Assembly (NCBI GenBank): GCA_018268915.1
Contig: JAFDVQ010000001.1
Coordinates: 1 to 64,000, forward strand
Direction: 5' to 3'
Length of the DNA: 64,000 nucleotides
From: Acidobacteriota bacterium
Lineage (GTDB): Bacteria > Acidobacteriota > Terriglobia > Terriglobales > Acidobacteriaceae
The position numbers were made by a program, and so were the translations under genes. The notes beneath the pieces are model-generated. The model was not told the DNA's origin. It was given only the letters and a program-made list of their open reading frames with translations, and made no database searches. This document shows positions 54,458 through 63,289 of this stretch, piece after piece; the first letter of the stretch is position 1, and each line of letters opens with the position of its first letter.

Positions 54458-55945
54458 ATGACCTACCCCACGTATCACAATCTGATCGGCGGTGAGTGGA
54501 TGCCCGCTGCGAGCGGCAAAACCACCCTGAACGTCAACCCCGCAGACCACGACGACATCGTCGGTTCCTTTCCTTCGTCCGGCCCCGAAGACGTAGCCAA
54601 AGCCGTTGCCGCCGCAAAGAAAGCCTTTGCCACCTGGCGGCTTGTCCCGGCGCCCAAGCGCGCTGAGATCCTGGTTCGCGCCGGCATCCTGCTGCAGGAG
54701 CGCAAGGAGCAGTTCGCGCGCGACATGACCCGCGAGATGGGCAAGGTTCTCGCTGAGACCCGGGGCGACGTGCAGGAAGCCATCGATGAAGCGTTTTACG
54801 TGGCGGGTGAGGGACGCCGCCTCTTCGGCCAGACGACCCCGTCGGAGCTTCAGAACAAGTTCGCGATGTCCATCCGGATGCCCGTCGGCGTCGTGGGCCT
54901 CATCACGCCGTGGAACTTCCCCATGGCTATCCCCAGCTGGAAGCTCTTCCCGGCGCTGGTCGGCGGCAACACCTGCGTCATCAAGCCGGCGACCGATACG
55001 CCCCTCTCGACCTACAACCTTGTCCAGACCCTCGTCGATGCCGGCCTGCCCGATGGGGTGGTCAACATCGTCAGCGGCAGCGGCGGTTCAACGGGGAATG
55101 CGTTGATCGAGCATCCCGATGTCCGCGCCATCAGTTTCACTGGATCGAGCGAGGTCGGTTCTCATGTAGCTCAGCGCGCGGCCGCCACCTTCAAGCCTGT
55201 TTCGCTCGAGATGGGAGGCAAGAATGCGCAGATCGTTCTCGACGATGCCAATCTGGAACTCGCCCTGGATGGAGCTCTGTGGGGAGCTTTCGGCACGACC
55301 GGCCAGCGCTGCACCGCCACCAGCCGCATCCTGCTGCAAAAGGGAATTGCTCGCAAGTTTACCGACGAGTTCGTCGCCCGTGCCAAGGCTTTGAAGATCG
55401 GCAATGGCCTCGATGAGTCCGTGCAGGTCGGGCCGCAAGTCAACAAGGGCCAGATCGAGACTTCAACGCAGTACGTTGATATCGCGACAAAAGAAGGTGG
55501 CAAGCTTCTCTGTGGCGGTCATGCGCTAACGTCAGGCGACCACGCCAAGGGCACTTTCTTTGAGCCGACCATCTTTGGCGGCATCACGCCGACGATGCGG
55601 CTCGCGCGCGAGGAGGTCTTCGGACCTGTTGTTGCCGTGCTCGAGTTCGACACCTTCGAGCAGGGCATCGAGATCGCCAACTCCATTGATTACGGTCTCT
55701 CCAGCGCCCTCTACACCAGGGACCTGAACCGCGCCTTCGCCGCTATCCGCGATCTCGAAGCGGGAATAACGTACATCAACGCTCCCACCATCGGTGCGGA
55801 AGTTCACCTGCCCTTCGGCGGTGTGAAGGCCACGGGCAACGGCCACCGCGAAGGCAACGGCGCGATCGACTTCTTCACGACATGGAAGGCTGTATACGTC
55901 GACTACAGCGACAAATTGCAGCGGGCGCAGATCGACAACGCGTAA
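54458..55945 (+). CDS. NAD(P)-dependent aldehyde dehydrogenase (semialdehyde dehydrogenase-like)
   Basis: A 495-residue ALDH-superfamily enzyme oxidising an aldehyde to the acid. Key residues: Asn153 (TPWNFP), Glu251 (LEMGGKNA) as general base and the nucleophile Cys285 ([11 protein letters not shown]); cofactor motif FTGSSEVG. The C-terminal [25 protein letters not shown] and [11 protein letters not shown] pattern resembles the group that includes alpha-ketoglutaric (2,5-dioxovalerate) semialdehyde dehydrogenases, but succinate-semialdehyde dehydrogenase cannot be excluded. ATG 54458 follows CTGAGACCCCC, without a good ribosome binding site. Its neighbour is a CoA-transferase on the other strand. 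Confidence 0.92.
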   Translation: MTYPTYHNLIGGEWMPAASGKTTLNVNPADHDDIVGSFPSSGPEDVAKAVAAAKKAFATWRLVPAPKRAEILVRAGILLQERKEQFARDMTREMGKVLAETRGDVQEAIDEAFYVAGEGRRLFGQTTPSELQNKFAMSIRMPVGVVGLITPWNFPMAIPSWKLFPALVGGNTCVIKPATDTPLSTYNLVQTLVDAGLPDGVVNIVSGSGGSTGNALIEHPDVRAISFTGSSEVGSHVAQRAAATFKPVSLEMGGKNAQIVLDDANLELALDGALWGAFGTTGQRCTATSRILLQKGIARKFTDEFVARAKALKIGNGLDESVQVGPQVNKGQIETSTQYVDIATKEGGKLLCGGHALTSGDHAKGTFFEPTIFGGITPTMRLAREEVFGPVVAVLEFDTFEQGIEIANSIDYGLSSALYTRDLNRAFAAIRDLEAGITYINAPTIGAEVHLPFGGVKATGNGHREGNGAIDFFTTWKAVYVDYSDKLQRAQIDNA

Positions 55946-55969
55946 CTCAATCGCGGTTGGCGGGCATGC

Positions 55970-56003
55970 GGGTGCCCCGGGTCTCGACTTCTGAGACCCG
56001 GGA
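55970..56003 (+). repeat. GGTGCC-palindrome element, copy 3
   Basis: GGGTGCC is followed by CCCGGGTCTC, loop GACTTCT, GAGACCCGGG: a perfect 10-bp stem. Compared with copy 2 the fourth pair changes from A-T to G-C on both sides, a compensatory change. It lies between the converging aldehyde dehydrogenase and CoA-transferase genes, ending one base before the latter's stop. Confidence 0.85.
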
Positions 56004-56004
56004 T

Positions 56005-57354
56005 TCAATCGTCGTTGTCCTCGGTGTCATCGTCCCAGTGCTCGAACGAAACATGCCGTGGAATCAACCGGTATTCGTAAGCCTCCCGCTCCAGCCCCTC
56101 GCGAAAATCCGGATGCGCCAGATCGATTATTCCCTTCGCCCGCTCCGCGACCGATTTGCCTTTCAGATTCACCATCCCGTATTCGGTCACGAGATACATC
56201 ACGTCCGAGCGCGGCGTCGTCACGATGTTGCCCGGTGTAAGGCTGAATACGATCCTGCTCTTGCGCTCGCCGCGCTTCTCGTAGGTCGATGAGAGACAGA
56301 TGAATGACTTCCCGCCCTTTGATGCATAAGCGCCACGAACAAATTGCAACTGCCCGCCGGTGCCGCTGAGATGCCGCTGCCCGTCTGACTCTGAAGCTAC
56401 CTGTCCCTGCAGATCCACCTGCGTCGTGTTGTTGATCGACACCGCTCTTTCGTTTTGCATGATGACGTGCGGCGAATTCGTGTAGTCCACCTGGTGGCAA
56501 TACATGTCGGGGTTGCGGTTCATCGTTGCGTAGAGCGCATGCGACCCCAGCGCGAACGTGTAGGTCACCTTACCGGGATCGAGTGTTTTGCGCGATCCCG
56601 TGACTCGTCCTGATCTGTAAAGAAGACCGATTCCATCAGTCATCATCTCGGTGTGGATGCCCAGGTCCTTCACGCCGGCTTCGAGCAAGAGGCTGCAGGC
56701 AGCATTGGGCATCCCGCCGATTCCGATCTGAAGGCAGCTGCCATCTTCAATCTCGGCGGCAATGCGATGCGCCACCGTGCAGTCAATCTCGTTCGGATCA
56801 GGATTGGGCAGTTCCGCGCCGGGCTGATCGTCTCCCTCGATAATGTAATCCACATCGCGCAGATGTACGCCGTTCTCTTTGCCGAAGGCATACGGCATCT
56901 CGCGGTTTGTTTCCACGATCACCATCTTCGACCGCTCAACGACGGCGCGCAGCCACATGTTGGTGGGGCCGAAATTGAAGTAGCCACCTTCATCCATCGG
57001 GCAGGTCTTGATGATGGCGATGTCCACGGGGTCAAGAAAGCGCTGGTAATAATCCGGCACCTCGCCCAGATTCAGCGGCACGTAGTTACAACGGCCAGCA
57101 TCGTGCTTCCTCCGGTCGTATCCGGAAAAGTGCCAGCTGAACATATGGAAGTGCCGGCCTTCGCGATCCTCTTCAATCACCGCACGCGGCCTCATGGAGA
57201 GGCAGGAACGAATCTTGACGTTTTCCAGCTCCTCTTTTCGCGCGGCCAGTGCCTTGTCGAATACATCCGGCTGGGTTAGCGCCGCGGCATAGTCCAGCCA
57301 CATTCCTGATTTGACCAGGCTCGCCGCTTGTTCAGGAGAGATCGTTTCCGGCAT
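56005..57354 (-). CDS. Acetyl-CoA hydrolase/transferase family protein (CoA-transferase)
   Basis: A 449-residue family I-type CoA-transferase of the acetyl-CoA hydrolase/4-hydroxybutyrate or butyrate CoA-transferase group. Marks: SMRPRAVIEEDREGRH, CPMDEGGYFNFGPTNMW, the acidic active-site region GIHTEMMTDGIG with the probable catalytic Glu, LQIGIGGMPNAA, and the C-terminal VTTPRSDVMYLVTEYGMVNLKGKS followed by DLAHPDFREGLE. It moves CoA between short-chain acids; the substrate pair is not predictable. ATG 57354 is the first start. It converges with the aldehyde dehydrogenase, so the two are not an operon. Confidence 0.92.
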   Translation of the reverse strand: MPETISPEQAASLVKSGMWLDYAAALTQPDVFDKALAARKEELENVKIRSCLSMRPRAVIEEDREGRHFHMFSWHFSGYDRRKHDAGRCNYVPLNLGEVPDYYQRFLDPVDIAIIKTCPMDEGGYFNFGPTNMWLRAVVERSKMVIVETNREMPYAFGKENGVHLRDVDYIIEGDDQPGAELPNPDPNEIDCTVAHRIAAEIEDGSCLQIGIGGMPNAACSLLLEAGVKDLGIHTEMMTDGIGLLYRSGRVTGSRKTLDPGKVTYTFALGSHALYATMNRNPDMYCHQVDYTNSPHVIMQNERAVSINNTTQVDLQGQVASESDGQRHLSGTGGQLQFVRGAYASKGGKSFICLSSTYEKRGERKSRIVFSLTPGNIVTTPRSDVMYLVTEYGMVNLKGKSVAERAKGIIDLAHPDFREGLEREAYEYRLIPRHVSFEHWDDDTEDNDD

Positions 57355-57493
57355 TGTGGCACCATTCCGCAGGGGATTCGCGTTCGTTGAAAGCCTACAA
57401 CGAATAGCGTACCCGCATCGCAGGCCGCAATCGGTTTTTTAGCTGCGCACGAAGACTCAAGAATCGATATGCTCGGATAGTCCTGGAGTTGCG

Positions 57494-57955
57494 ATGAAGC
57501 CACGCCTTAGACGCCTTGCGATCGTTCTCTTCTTACTCGCGTCGCCCTTGCTCAACGGACAGTCGAGCAATATCGAAACTCAACCAGCTTACAAGGCCAA
57601 GATTGCTGCGCTCGAAGAGCGCTGGCTGAAGGCGATCGAAGGGGCGGACATTGTGACACTCGACAAGATTCTTGCCGATGACTTCGTCCGGCCTGTTCCA
57701 TCAGCCGGGCGCTTCATCTCCAAAGCGCAGCTGCTCGACTACTACAAAGGCCATAAGCCAACCGCGGCATCCCGCCACTTCGAAAACCTGAATGTAACGA
57801 TCTATGGAGACACCGCGATTGCAAGAGGCAATCTGGTCACTGCCGGTTCAGGTACTCACGCACCCTCGAAGAATCTTTTCACAGACGTATTCGTCCTGCG
57901 CGAAGGAAGATGGCAAGCCGTTTCGGCGCAGGAGAACGACGTCGAATCCCGCTAG
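57494..57955 (+). CDS. Exported NTF2-like (SnoaL/DUF4440-type) protein
   Basis: A 153-residue protein with a signal peptide (LRRLAIVLFLLASPLLNGQ) and a compact NTF2-like fold: IAALEERWLKAIEGADIVTLDKILADDFV, then ISKAQLLDYYKGH, VTIYGDTAIARGNLV and TDVFVLREGRWQAVSAQE. The pattern of a helical N-part and strands ending in a W-x-x-V-S is usual for DUF4440. Such proteins bind small ligands or act as accessory domains; no substrate is evident. Confidence 0.85.
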   Translation: MKPRLRRLAIVLFLLASPLLNGQSSNIETQPAYKAKIAALEERWLKAIEGADIVTLDKILADDFVRPVPSAGRFISKAQLLDYYKGHKPTAASRHFENLNVTIYGDTAIARGNLVTAGSGTHAPSKNLFTDVFVLREGRWQAVSAQENDVESR

Positions 57956-57965
57956 CAGGCCGAAT

Positions 57966-59687
57966 TCATTTGTCCTTTGCAGCGGGTGTTTGTGCTTCTT
58001 TCACCTTCAGAATCTGATCGGCCGCAGGCTTCTCGATTCGCTGCACCGTCCCGCTCGGCCACCGAATCTCGACGAAGTTCATCCTGCTCTCGGCTCCGAG
58101 TCCGAAATGCACGCGCCTGTCGCTCGACGACATGAAGCCAACGCTCACGCTTGAATGGTTGAAGAGTTTCCGCCCGGACGCGGTCTCGACCACGATCGCC
58201 GCACCGATTCCATCTCGATTGCTCTTTGTTCCCTCAAGATCGAGCATTAGCCAGTGATTCTTTTTGAGCGCATTGTTCATCAGGAAGCGCGGCTTCTCGT
58301 TCAGCGACGTGACGACGAGATCCATGAACCCATCGTTGTTCAGGTCAACAAACGCCGAGCCGCGCTGGTATCCCATGCGTGCGAAATCCGGCCCCATCTC
58401 CCCCGACGCATCCACCAGGGTCTTCCCGTCCATGTTGCGAAACATCGTGTCGTGCTGTTTGGCATTCATGGTGAGATCGTCCACATCACCATTGGCCGAA
58501 TACAGATCCTTCCAGCCATCGTTGTCGTAGTCGACAAACCCGATGCTCCACCCTGAGAGTCTCCTGCTCAGCGCTCCCAACTTCGAACTCCAGGTCACGT
58601 CGGTAAACGACTTTCCGCCCTCGTTCTTCAGAAGTCCGAAAACCTGTCCCGACAAGTCGTTGTAAACGACATCCACCCAACCGTCGTTGTCAATATCCTT
58701 TGCGTCCGAGCCCATTCCCGACACGCTGTCGCCCTGCATGTTGTACGCCACGCCGAGTTCAAGGCCGCGCTCTTTGAACGTGCCGTTCCCCTGATTCATG
58801 AACAGAAAATTCGGCTCAGTGTCATTCGCAACAAAGATGTCCATCCATCCATCATGATCGAAGTCCGCAATGGAAATGCCCATGCCCTTACCGAGAGCCT
58901 TGCCAATCCCGCTGGCGTCGGTCACATCTTGGAACTTCCCGCCGCCGAGGTTTCGATACAGCCGCGAGGCCACGCTCTTGTAAACCGTAGGCGAGCAATA
59001 CTCTTCGTGTTCGGGATCGCGCAGGCACCTCTTGTCCGTCTGCGGAGTCCACACCGTGTAATTGGTCACGATCAAGTCGAGCCGGCCGTCGTTGTCGTAG
59101 TCGAACCATGCCGCGCCCACGCTCAGCAGGTTCTCTGGTTTCTGGTCCAGTCCCGACCCTGCTGTCACGTCCGTAAACGTTCCGTCGCCATTGTTGTGGT
59201 AAAGCGCGTTCCTGCCCGCGTTGCAGATGAAGATGTCGGGGTGCCCGTCGTTGTCGTAGTCGGCAACAGCCGTGCCGAAGCAGAAGCCCAGATCCGCACC
59301 GAGCAGTCCGGCCTTCTCTGTCACGTCGGTAAATGTCCCGTCACGATTGTTGCGGAGCAGGCAGTTGTAGTATTCCGGTCCGGTCTTCTTCAACTCGGGC
59401 AGCTTCGCGCCGTTCGTAAAGAAGAGGTCCATCCATCCGTCGTTGTCGAAATCGATCGCAGCGACGCCGCCGCACATCGGCTGCGGGAAATACTTTCTGC
59501 CAGTGAAGCTGTTGTTGCTGCGATACGAGAAGCTGGACTTGCCTGAGACATCGGTGAACCAGTGCTTCTGCGCCTCGTCTGGAGGATCCCAACCGGACAA
59601 ATTCGTCAGAGCTTTTGCGAACCGCGACGACGCGGGCAATGTCGCCGCCATCGCAGCCAGCAGGGCTCTTCGACTCAATCGGAGCAT
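57966..59687 (-). CDS. Exported CRTAC1-like FG-GAP (VCBS) repeat protein with UnbV domain
   Basis: A 573-residue exported protein. The N-terminus RLSRRALLAAMAATLPASS is a twin-arginine-type leader. At least seven FG-GAP/VCBS repeats with Ca-binding DxDxDG-type loops follow (DFDNDGWMDLFF, DYDNDGHPDIFI, DYDNDGRLDLIV, DFDHDGWMDIFV, DIDNDGWVDVVY, DYDNDGWKDLYS, DLNNDGFMDLVV), forming a beta propeller. The C-terminus is an ASPIC/UnbV domain (HFGLGAESRMNFVEIRWPSG). The family is frequent in Acidobacteriota and is often linked to surface or polysaccharide functions, but its role is unproven. Confidence 0.9.
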   Translation of the reverse strand: MLRLSRRALLAAMAATLPASSRFAKALTNLSGWDPPDEAQKHWFTDVSGKSSFSYRSNNSFTGRKYFPQPMCGGVAAIDFDNDGWMDLFFTNGAKLPELKKTGPEYYNCLLRNNRDGTFTDVTEKAGLLGADLGFCFGTAVADYDNDGHPDIFICNAGRNALYHNNGDGTFTDVTAGSGLDQKPENLLSVGAAWFDYDNDGRLDLIVTNYTVWTPQTDKRCLRDPEHEEYCSPTVYKSVASRLYRNLGGGKFQDVTDASGIGKALGKGMGISIADFDHDGWMDIFVANDTEPNFLFMNQGNGTFKERGLELGVAYNMQGDSVSGMGSDAKDIDNDGWVDVVYNDLSGQVFGLLKNEGGKSFTDVTWSSKLGALSRRLSGWSIGFVDYDNDGWKDLYSANGDVDDLTMNAKQHDTMFRNMDGKTLVDASGEMGPDFARMGYQRGSAFVDLNNDGFMDLVVTSLNEKPRFLMNNALKKNHWLMLDLEGTKSNRDGIGAAIVVETASGRKLFNHSSVSVGFMSSSDRRVHFGLGAESRMNFVEIRWPSGTVQRIEKPAADQILKVKEAQTPAAKDK

Positions 59688-59763
59688 CGCCCTTGAATCC
59701 TAGCAGGACAACGGAGCCTCGCAACAACCCGCCAGAGGCTCGTCAACTACACATCAAGGCCGA

Positions 59764-61110
59764 TCAGTTCACGTGGGCGTGCAGAACCGCCGAACCACCC
59801 GGTGCGGTCAATGCACAATTCGCCTGCTGGTCGCAGCGATAGTGAACCAGCGTGTTGTTATTCGCCCATGCCGTGGCTGTTGCCGCGCCTACCATCCGGT
59901 CGATCCGGAAGGTTCTACCCTGTGTCCAGAGTTGTCCGCGCGCCGCGTCGTACTCGGTTGCGCGTTCATCGCCCTGCAGGAAGAATCCGCTCTGTGGCTT
60001 GGGCGCTGCTTTCTTTGCATGGGCTCCCGGCTCTGACTCCCTTGCCCTGAGTGCAGCGGCTCGCGGATCGAGCAAGTCAGCCTGTTCATCCAGCGACGGG
60101 AAGTTCGTGCTCATATCCCAGTAACTGGCTTTCTGATACTGGTCGGGAGAACAGGGGAGTGAGCCCTGTACGTTGACCGCAGACACAAGTCCGTCGGGCC
60201 CGAAGGCGCTCTGGAACACGTCCTTGCCCTGTTCGCGCGCAGCTGCAGTCGCCTGCATCTGCGTGATCGCGCTCTGGCGCGCTGCCTGGTATGCGGCGGT
60301 GCGCTCGGCCGCCGTCATCTTCTTACCGTTTGCACCAGCCGCCGACGGCATTGGCACTTGCACCCTGGCGTTTTGCGCGTCGAAGTGGAACGGAACTTCC
60401 TTGCCGCAAAGCGCAAACCCGGTTGCATCGAGCAGTCGCATGTTCACAGATAACGGCTGGGGCGGATTCAGCACTGCCTTGGAGAACCCCGCCTCCCAGC
60501 GGTCTTCCATTGGTTCGATGTGTAGTTGGTAGACGAGTTTTCCAGTCTTCCGGCTGCCATCCCACCGGGTGGTCAGATGGCCTCGCAGTCCGGCATTCGC
60601 GACGATTCCGGGGCCCATGTCACCCGGAGGCGGCGCGTTGTCCTTAGGCTTGGTGGCGGTGTAGACGACGAAGATTGCGAACCCGATCAGCGCAGCGAAA
60701 CCTCCGATCATCCAGATCGGAATTCCTTTCTTCGGCTGCTTCTCGGGTACCTGTTCCTCCAGAGCGTGCTCGGCGGGGTCAGTGAATTCAGGAATCTCCT
60801 GTTGATATCCGTAGTCGTCTTCCTGCTCTTCTTCCTCTTCTTCGATTTCCGGCTCAGCCACCGCAACTGCGGAAGGGGCTGCCTTCACAGCCGACGCCAC
60901 TTTCGCCTCCGGGGCAATGCTTGCATTCGCGCTCGAAACAGGCGACGGCTGGGACCTGAGCATGGCTCGGAGCTCGTCTGCGGTGCCTTGATCTTGTGAG
61001 GCAGCCGGGCGAACCGGCTCGGGAACTGGCTTGGCAAGGGGAGGAGGTGGGCTAACGTGGCCGAGCTCGTCGAACCCTTCGTCAAACTCGTGTTGGTCAG
61101 ACTCAAACAT
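59764..61110 (-). CDS. Single-TM protein of unknown function with acidic N-terminus
   Basis: A 448-residue protein. An N-terminal about 155-residue cytosolic part is Pro/Ala/Glu-rich (PEPVRPAASQDQGTADELRA, then IEEEEEEQEDDYGYQQ), one membrane segment lies at about residues 151-171 (IPIWMIGGFAALIGFAIFVV), and the rest is extracytoplasmic. That part has VNMRLLDATGFALCG and NVQGSLPCSPDQYQKASYW, with a few Cys, and a Lys/Ala linker. No family recognised. The topology resembles anchored accessory proteins, not a transporter. Confidence 0.75.
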   Translation of the reverse strand: MFESDQHEFDEGFDELGHVSPPPPLAKPVPEPVRPAASQDQGTADELRAMLRSQPSPVSSANASIAPEAKVASAVKAAPSAVAVAEPEIEEEEEEQEDDYGYQQEIPEFTDPAEHALEEQVPEKQPKKGIPIWMIGGFAALIGFAIFVVYTATKPKDNAPPPGDMGPGIVANAGLRGHLTTRWDGSRKTGKLVYQLHIEPMEDRWEAGFSKAVLNPPQPLSVNMRLLDATGFALCGKEVPFHFDAQNARVQVPMPSAAGANGKKMTAAERTAAYQAARQSAITQMQATAAAREQGKDVFQSAFGPDGLVSAVNVQGSLPCSPDQYQKASYWDMSTNFPSLDEQADLLDPRAAALRARESEPGAHAKKAAPKPQSGFFLQGDERATEYDAARGQLWTQGRTFRIDRMVGAATATAWANNNTLVHYRCDQQANCALTAPGGSAVLHAHVN

Positions 61111-61277
61111 AACTACGCCTTTCGCCGGGGCCTGGACTGCTGATACTCACACTGGGGCTGAAGCCATCTGGATTGTCCCACGATGGTAACTCGACAGCAA
61201 AGTACCGGCGTAACCCCACTCTACAGCGGGATTGCTTTACTTCAAGCCAGTTACAAAGTGACTAGCTAGGTTCGGGC

Positions 61278-61805
61278 TTATGCGCGACCCCCATCCAGAA
61301 CATCCCGTAGGGCAAAGCTTGTCTCCAGCCGCGTAACTCCCGGCAGTCGCGAAAGCTCGTTCTGATGGAGCCGGCCGTAGTCGTCGATGCCCGCCACGCG
61401 CGCCACCAGCATGTAGTCGTACTGCCCAGCCATGAGGTGGCAGCTCACGATCTCTCTGCAATGGCGCACGGCCGTCTCGAATGCGCTCAGGACTGGTGCC
61501 GACTGTCTTTCGAGCGTCACCCGGATATACACCGTCATCCGTTTTCCAAGGACGCGGTCATCGACGATCGCCCGGTACCCGCGGATGGCCCCCGCCGCTT
61601 CCAGGGACTGGATTCGCCGCGAAGCGGCCGAAGCAGAGAGCCCAACCGCTTCGCCGACCTCGAAGTTTGTTGCCCGGCCGTTCCTCTGCAGAAACCGCAA
61701 TATTGCCGAATCCAAGTCGTCCAGATCGATAGCTTCTGCGCTTTTCGGCTTGGATGTCGATGATTCTTGCGCGTGGTCGCCGCCCTGCTCATCTTTCGTG
61801 CTCAT
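61278..61805 (-). CDS. Lrp/AsnC family transcriptional regulator
   Basis: A 175-residue Lrp-type protein: an N-terminal polar extension of about 25 residues, the helix-turn-helix (LDDLDSAILRFLQRNGRATN then FEVGEAVGLSASAASRRIQSL) and the RAM ligand-binding domain (VTLERQSAPVLSAFETAV, MAGQYDYMLVARVAGIDDYG). It is divergent from the alanine dehydrogenase gene, the arrangement seen where Lrp-type AldR controls ald in response to alanine. No Shine-Dalgarno sequence precedes the ATG; an extended -10 sits directly upstream, so the mRNA may be leaderless. Confidence 0.93.
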   Translation of the reverse strand: MSTKDEQGGDHAQESSTSKPKSAEAIDLDDLDSAILRFLQRNGRATNFEVGEAVGLSASAASRRIQSLEAAGAIRGYRAIVDDRVLGKRMTVYIRVTLERQSAPVLSAFETAVRHCREIVSCHLMAGQYDYMLVARVAGIDDYGRLHQNELSRLPGVTRLETSFALRDVLDGGRA

Positions 61806-61811
61806 GACAGC

Positions 61812-61883
61812 GTTTTAACACGATGTTTGCACACATTGGAACCCTTTTGCGCCGTAGGATGTCTCTCGTCAGGAAACACGATG
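61812..61883. promoter_or_regulatory. lrp / ald divergent regulatory region
   Basis: On the minus strand TG-T-TAAAAC (61820-61812) lies 6 bases before the lrp-type ATG, a possible extended -10 giving a leaderless transcript. A 9-base direct repeat AACACGATG occurs at 61817-61825 and 61875-61883, 58 bases apart, which could be regulator half-sites. The ald side has AAGGAG at 8 bases before its ATG. Confidence 0.4.
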
Positions 61884-61993
61884 AGCCGCAGCGCCGGATC
61901 AGCCCTCCCTAATATCCTCCGGTCCTGCGGCGAACCCGGTTCCTGCCTCCCCCATTCCATCCGGCATCAGAGAGTTCGAACAAGGAGCCACTC

Positions 61994-63109
61994 ATGATCA
62001 TCGGCGTTCCCAAAGAGATTAAAGACAATGAAGCGCGCGTCGGTGTCACCCCGGCAGGTGTCCGAGCCCTGACTGAAGCCGGCCACAAGGTGCTGGTCGA
62101 AACCCATGCCGGCGAACTCTCCGGCTTTACCGATGACGATTACCAGAACGCCGGAGCCGAAATTGTTGGAGACCGAGGCTATGTCTGGGGCAAGTCCGAG
62201 ACCGTCGTCAAGGTAAAGGAGCCCATCGAGCAGGAGTATGCCTACTTCCGCGAGGGACTCGTTCTCTTCACCTATCTCCACCTTGCGCCGATTCCCGATC
62301 TGACCAACCGTCTTCTTCAGGCCAGGGTCACGGGCATCGCGTACGAGACTGTCCGCGATCGCCAGGGTACCCTGCCTTTGCTCACTCCGATGAGCGAAGT
62401 TGCTGGACGCATGTCGGTTCAGGTGGGCGCGGCTTATCTCGAAAAAGAGCACGGCGGACGCGGCATCCTTCTCGGCGGCGTGCCCGGAGTTCCACCAGCG
62501 CACGTCACCATCATTGGCGGCGGCATTGTTGGCTCCAACGCGGCGAAGATCGCCCTTGGCTTCGGCGCCAAGGTTACGCTGGTCGATCTCAATCTCAATC
62601 GCCTCCGCGAGCTCGACGATCTTTATCAGGGCCGCCTCTACACGCTTGCTTCAAACAGCTACAACCTGTCTAACGCGACGCGCGAAGCCGACCTTGTGAT
62701 CGGCGCGGTCCTCATTCCCGGCGCAACAGCTCCCAAGCTCGTTACGCGCGCCATGGTCTCGCAGATGAAGAAGGGCGCGGTTATCGTCGACGTCGCCATT
62801 GACCAGGGTGGATGCGTTGAAACTGCAAAGCCCACCTCGCATTCGAATCCCAGCTATGTTGTCGACGGAGTGGTCCACTATTGTGTGACTAATATGCCTG
62901 GCGCGGTCCCGCATACCTCCACGCTGGCTCTTACCAATTCGACCTTCCCTTACCTGATGCGCATCGCCAACCTCGGCGCGCGCGAAGCTCTCAAGAAGGA
63001 TCCTGGCTTCGCGGAAGGTCTCAACACCTTCCAGGGCAAAGTCACCTATCGCGGCGTTGCTGAAAGCCAGCAGCGCGAGTGGACCTCAGCCGCAGAACTG
63101 CTCGCATAG
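61994..63109 (+). CDS. ald: Alanine dehydrogenase
   Basis: Ald reversibly deaminates L-alanine to pyruvate with NAD+, feeding alanine into carbon and nitrogen metabolism. The 371-residue product has Lys75 (VKVKEP) and His96 (TYLHLAP) at the classical catalytic positions, the substrate-binding loop [17 protein letters not shown], the nucleotide-binding [22 protein letters not shown] and the C-terminal [21 protein letters not shown] 61994 has AAGGAGCC before it. It is divergent from an Lrp/AsnC-type regulator, its likely controller. Confidence 0.97.
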   Translation: MIIGVPKEIKDNEARVGVTPAGVRALTEAGHKVLVETHAGELSGFTDDDYQNAGAEIVGDRGYVWGKSETVVKVKEPIEQEYAYFREGLVLFTYLHLAPIPDLTNRLLQARVTGIAYETVRDRQGTLPLLTPMSEVAGRMSVQVGAAYLEKEHGGRGILLGGVPGVPPAHVTIIGGGIVGSNAAKIALGFGAKVTLVDLNLNRLRELDDLYQGRLYTLASNSYNLSNATREADLVIGAVLIPGATAPKLVTRAMVSQMKKGAVIVDVAIDQGGCVETAKPTSHSNPSYVVDGVVHYCVTNMPGAVPHTSTLALTNSTFPYLMRIANLGAREALKKDPGFAEGLNTFQGKVTYRGVAESQQREWTSAAELLA

Positions 63110-63126
63110 GCATCTCTTCGAGGCAG

Positions 63127-63162
63127 CCGGCCGGGGACTTACATGCCCATCCTTCGGCCGGT
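63127..63162 (+). terminator. Weak hairpin after ald
   Basis: CCGGCCG at 63127-63133 and CGGCCGG about 20 bases later form a 7-bp GC stem. The following TGTCGTTTG is only partly T-rich, so termination would be inefficient. Confidence 0.45.
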
Positions 63163-63168
63163 GTCGTT

Positions 63169-63262
63169 TGCCGGCCTCCCACTACTCACTAATCCACTAC
63201 TCTCTCGAACTTTTCTCCCCTAGTTCGCTTGTTCCCTAGTCCCTCGTTCCCTAGGTCCCTGC
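63169..63262 (+). repeat. Heptamer-like array, ald to NtrY gap
   Basis: CACTACT, CACTAAT, CCACTACT (63178-63200) and then GTTCCCT, AGTCCCT, CGTTCCCT, AGGTCCCT (63231-63260) show 7- to 8-base steps. The second part is the inverse of the AGGGAAC units of the rplW-rplB gap. It is more degenerate than the ribosomal copies. Confidence 0.55.
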
Positions 63263-63289
63263 CCTTACGTCCCCTTCTATAATCCCCCC

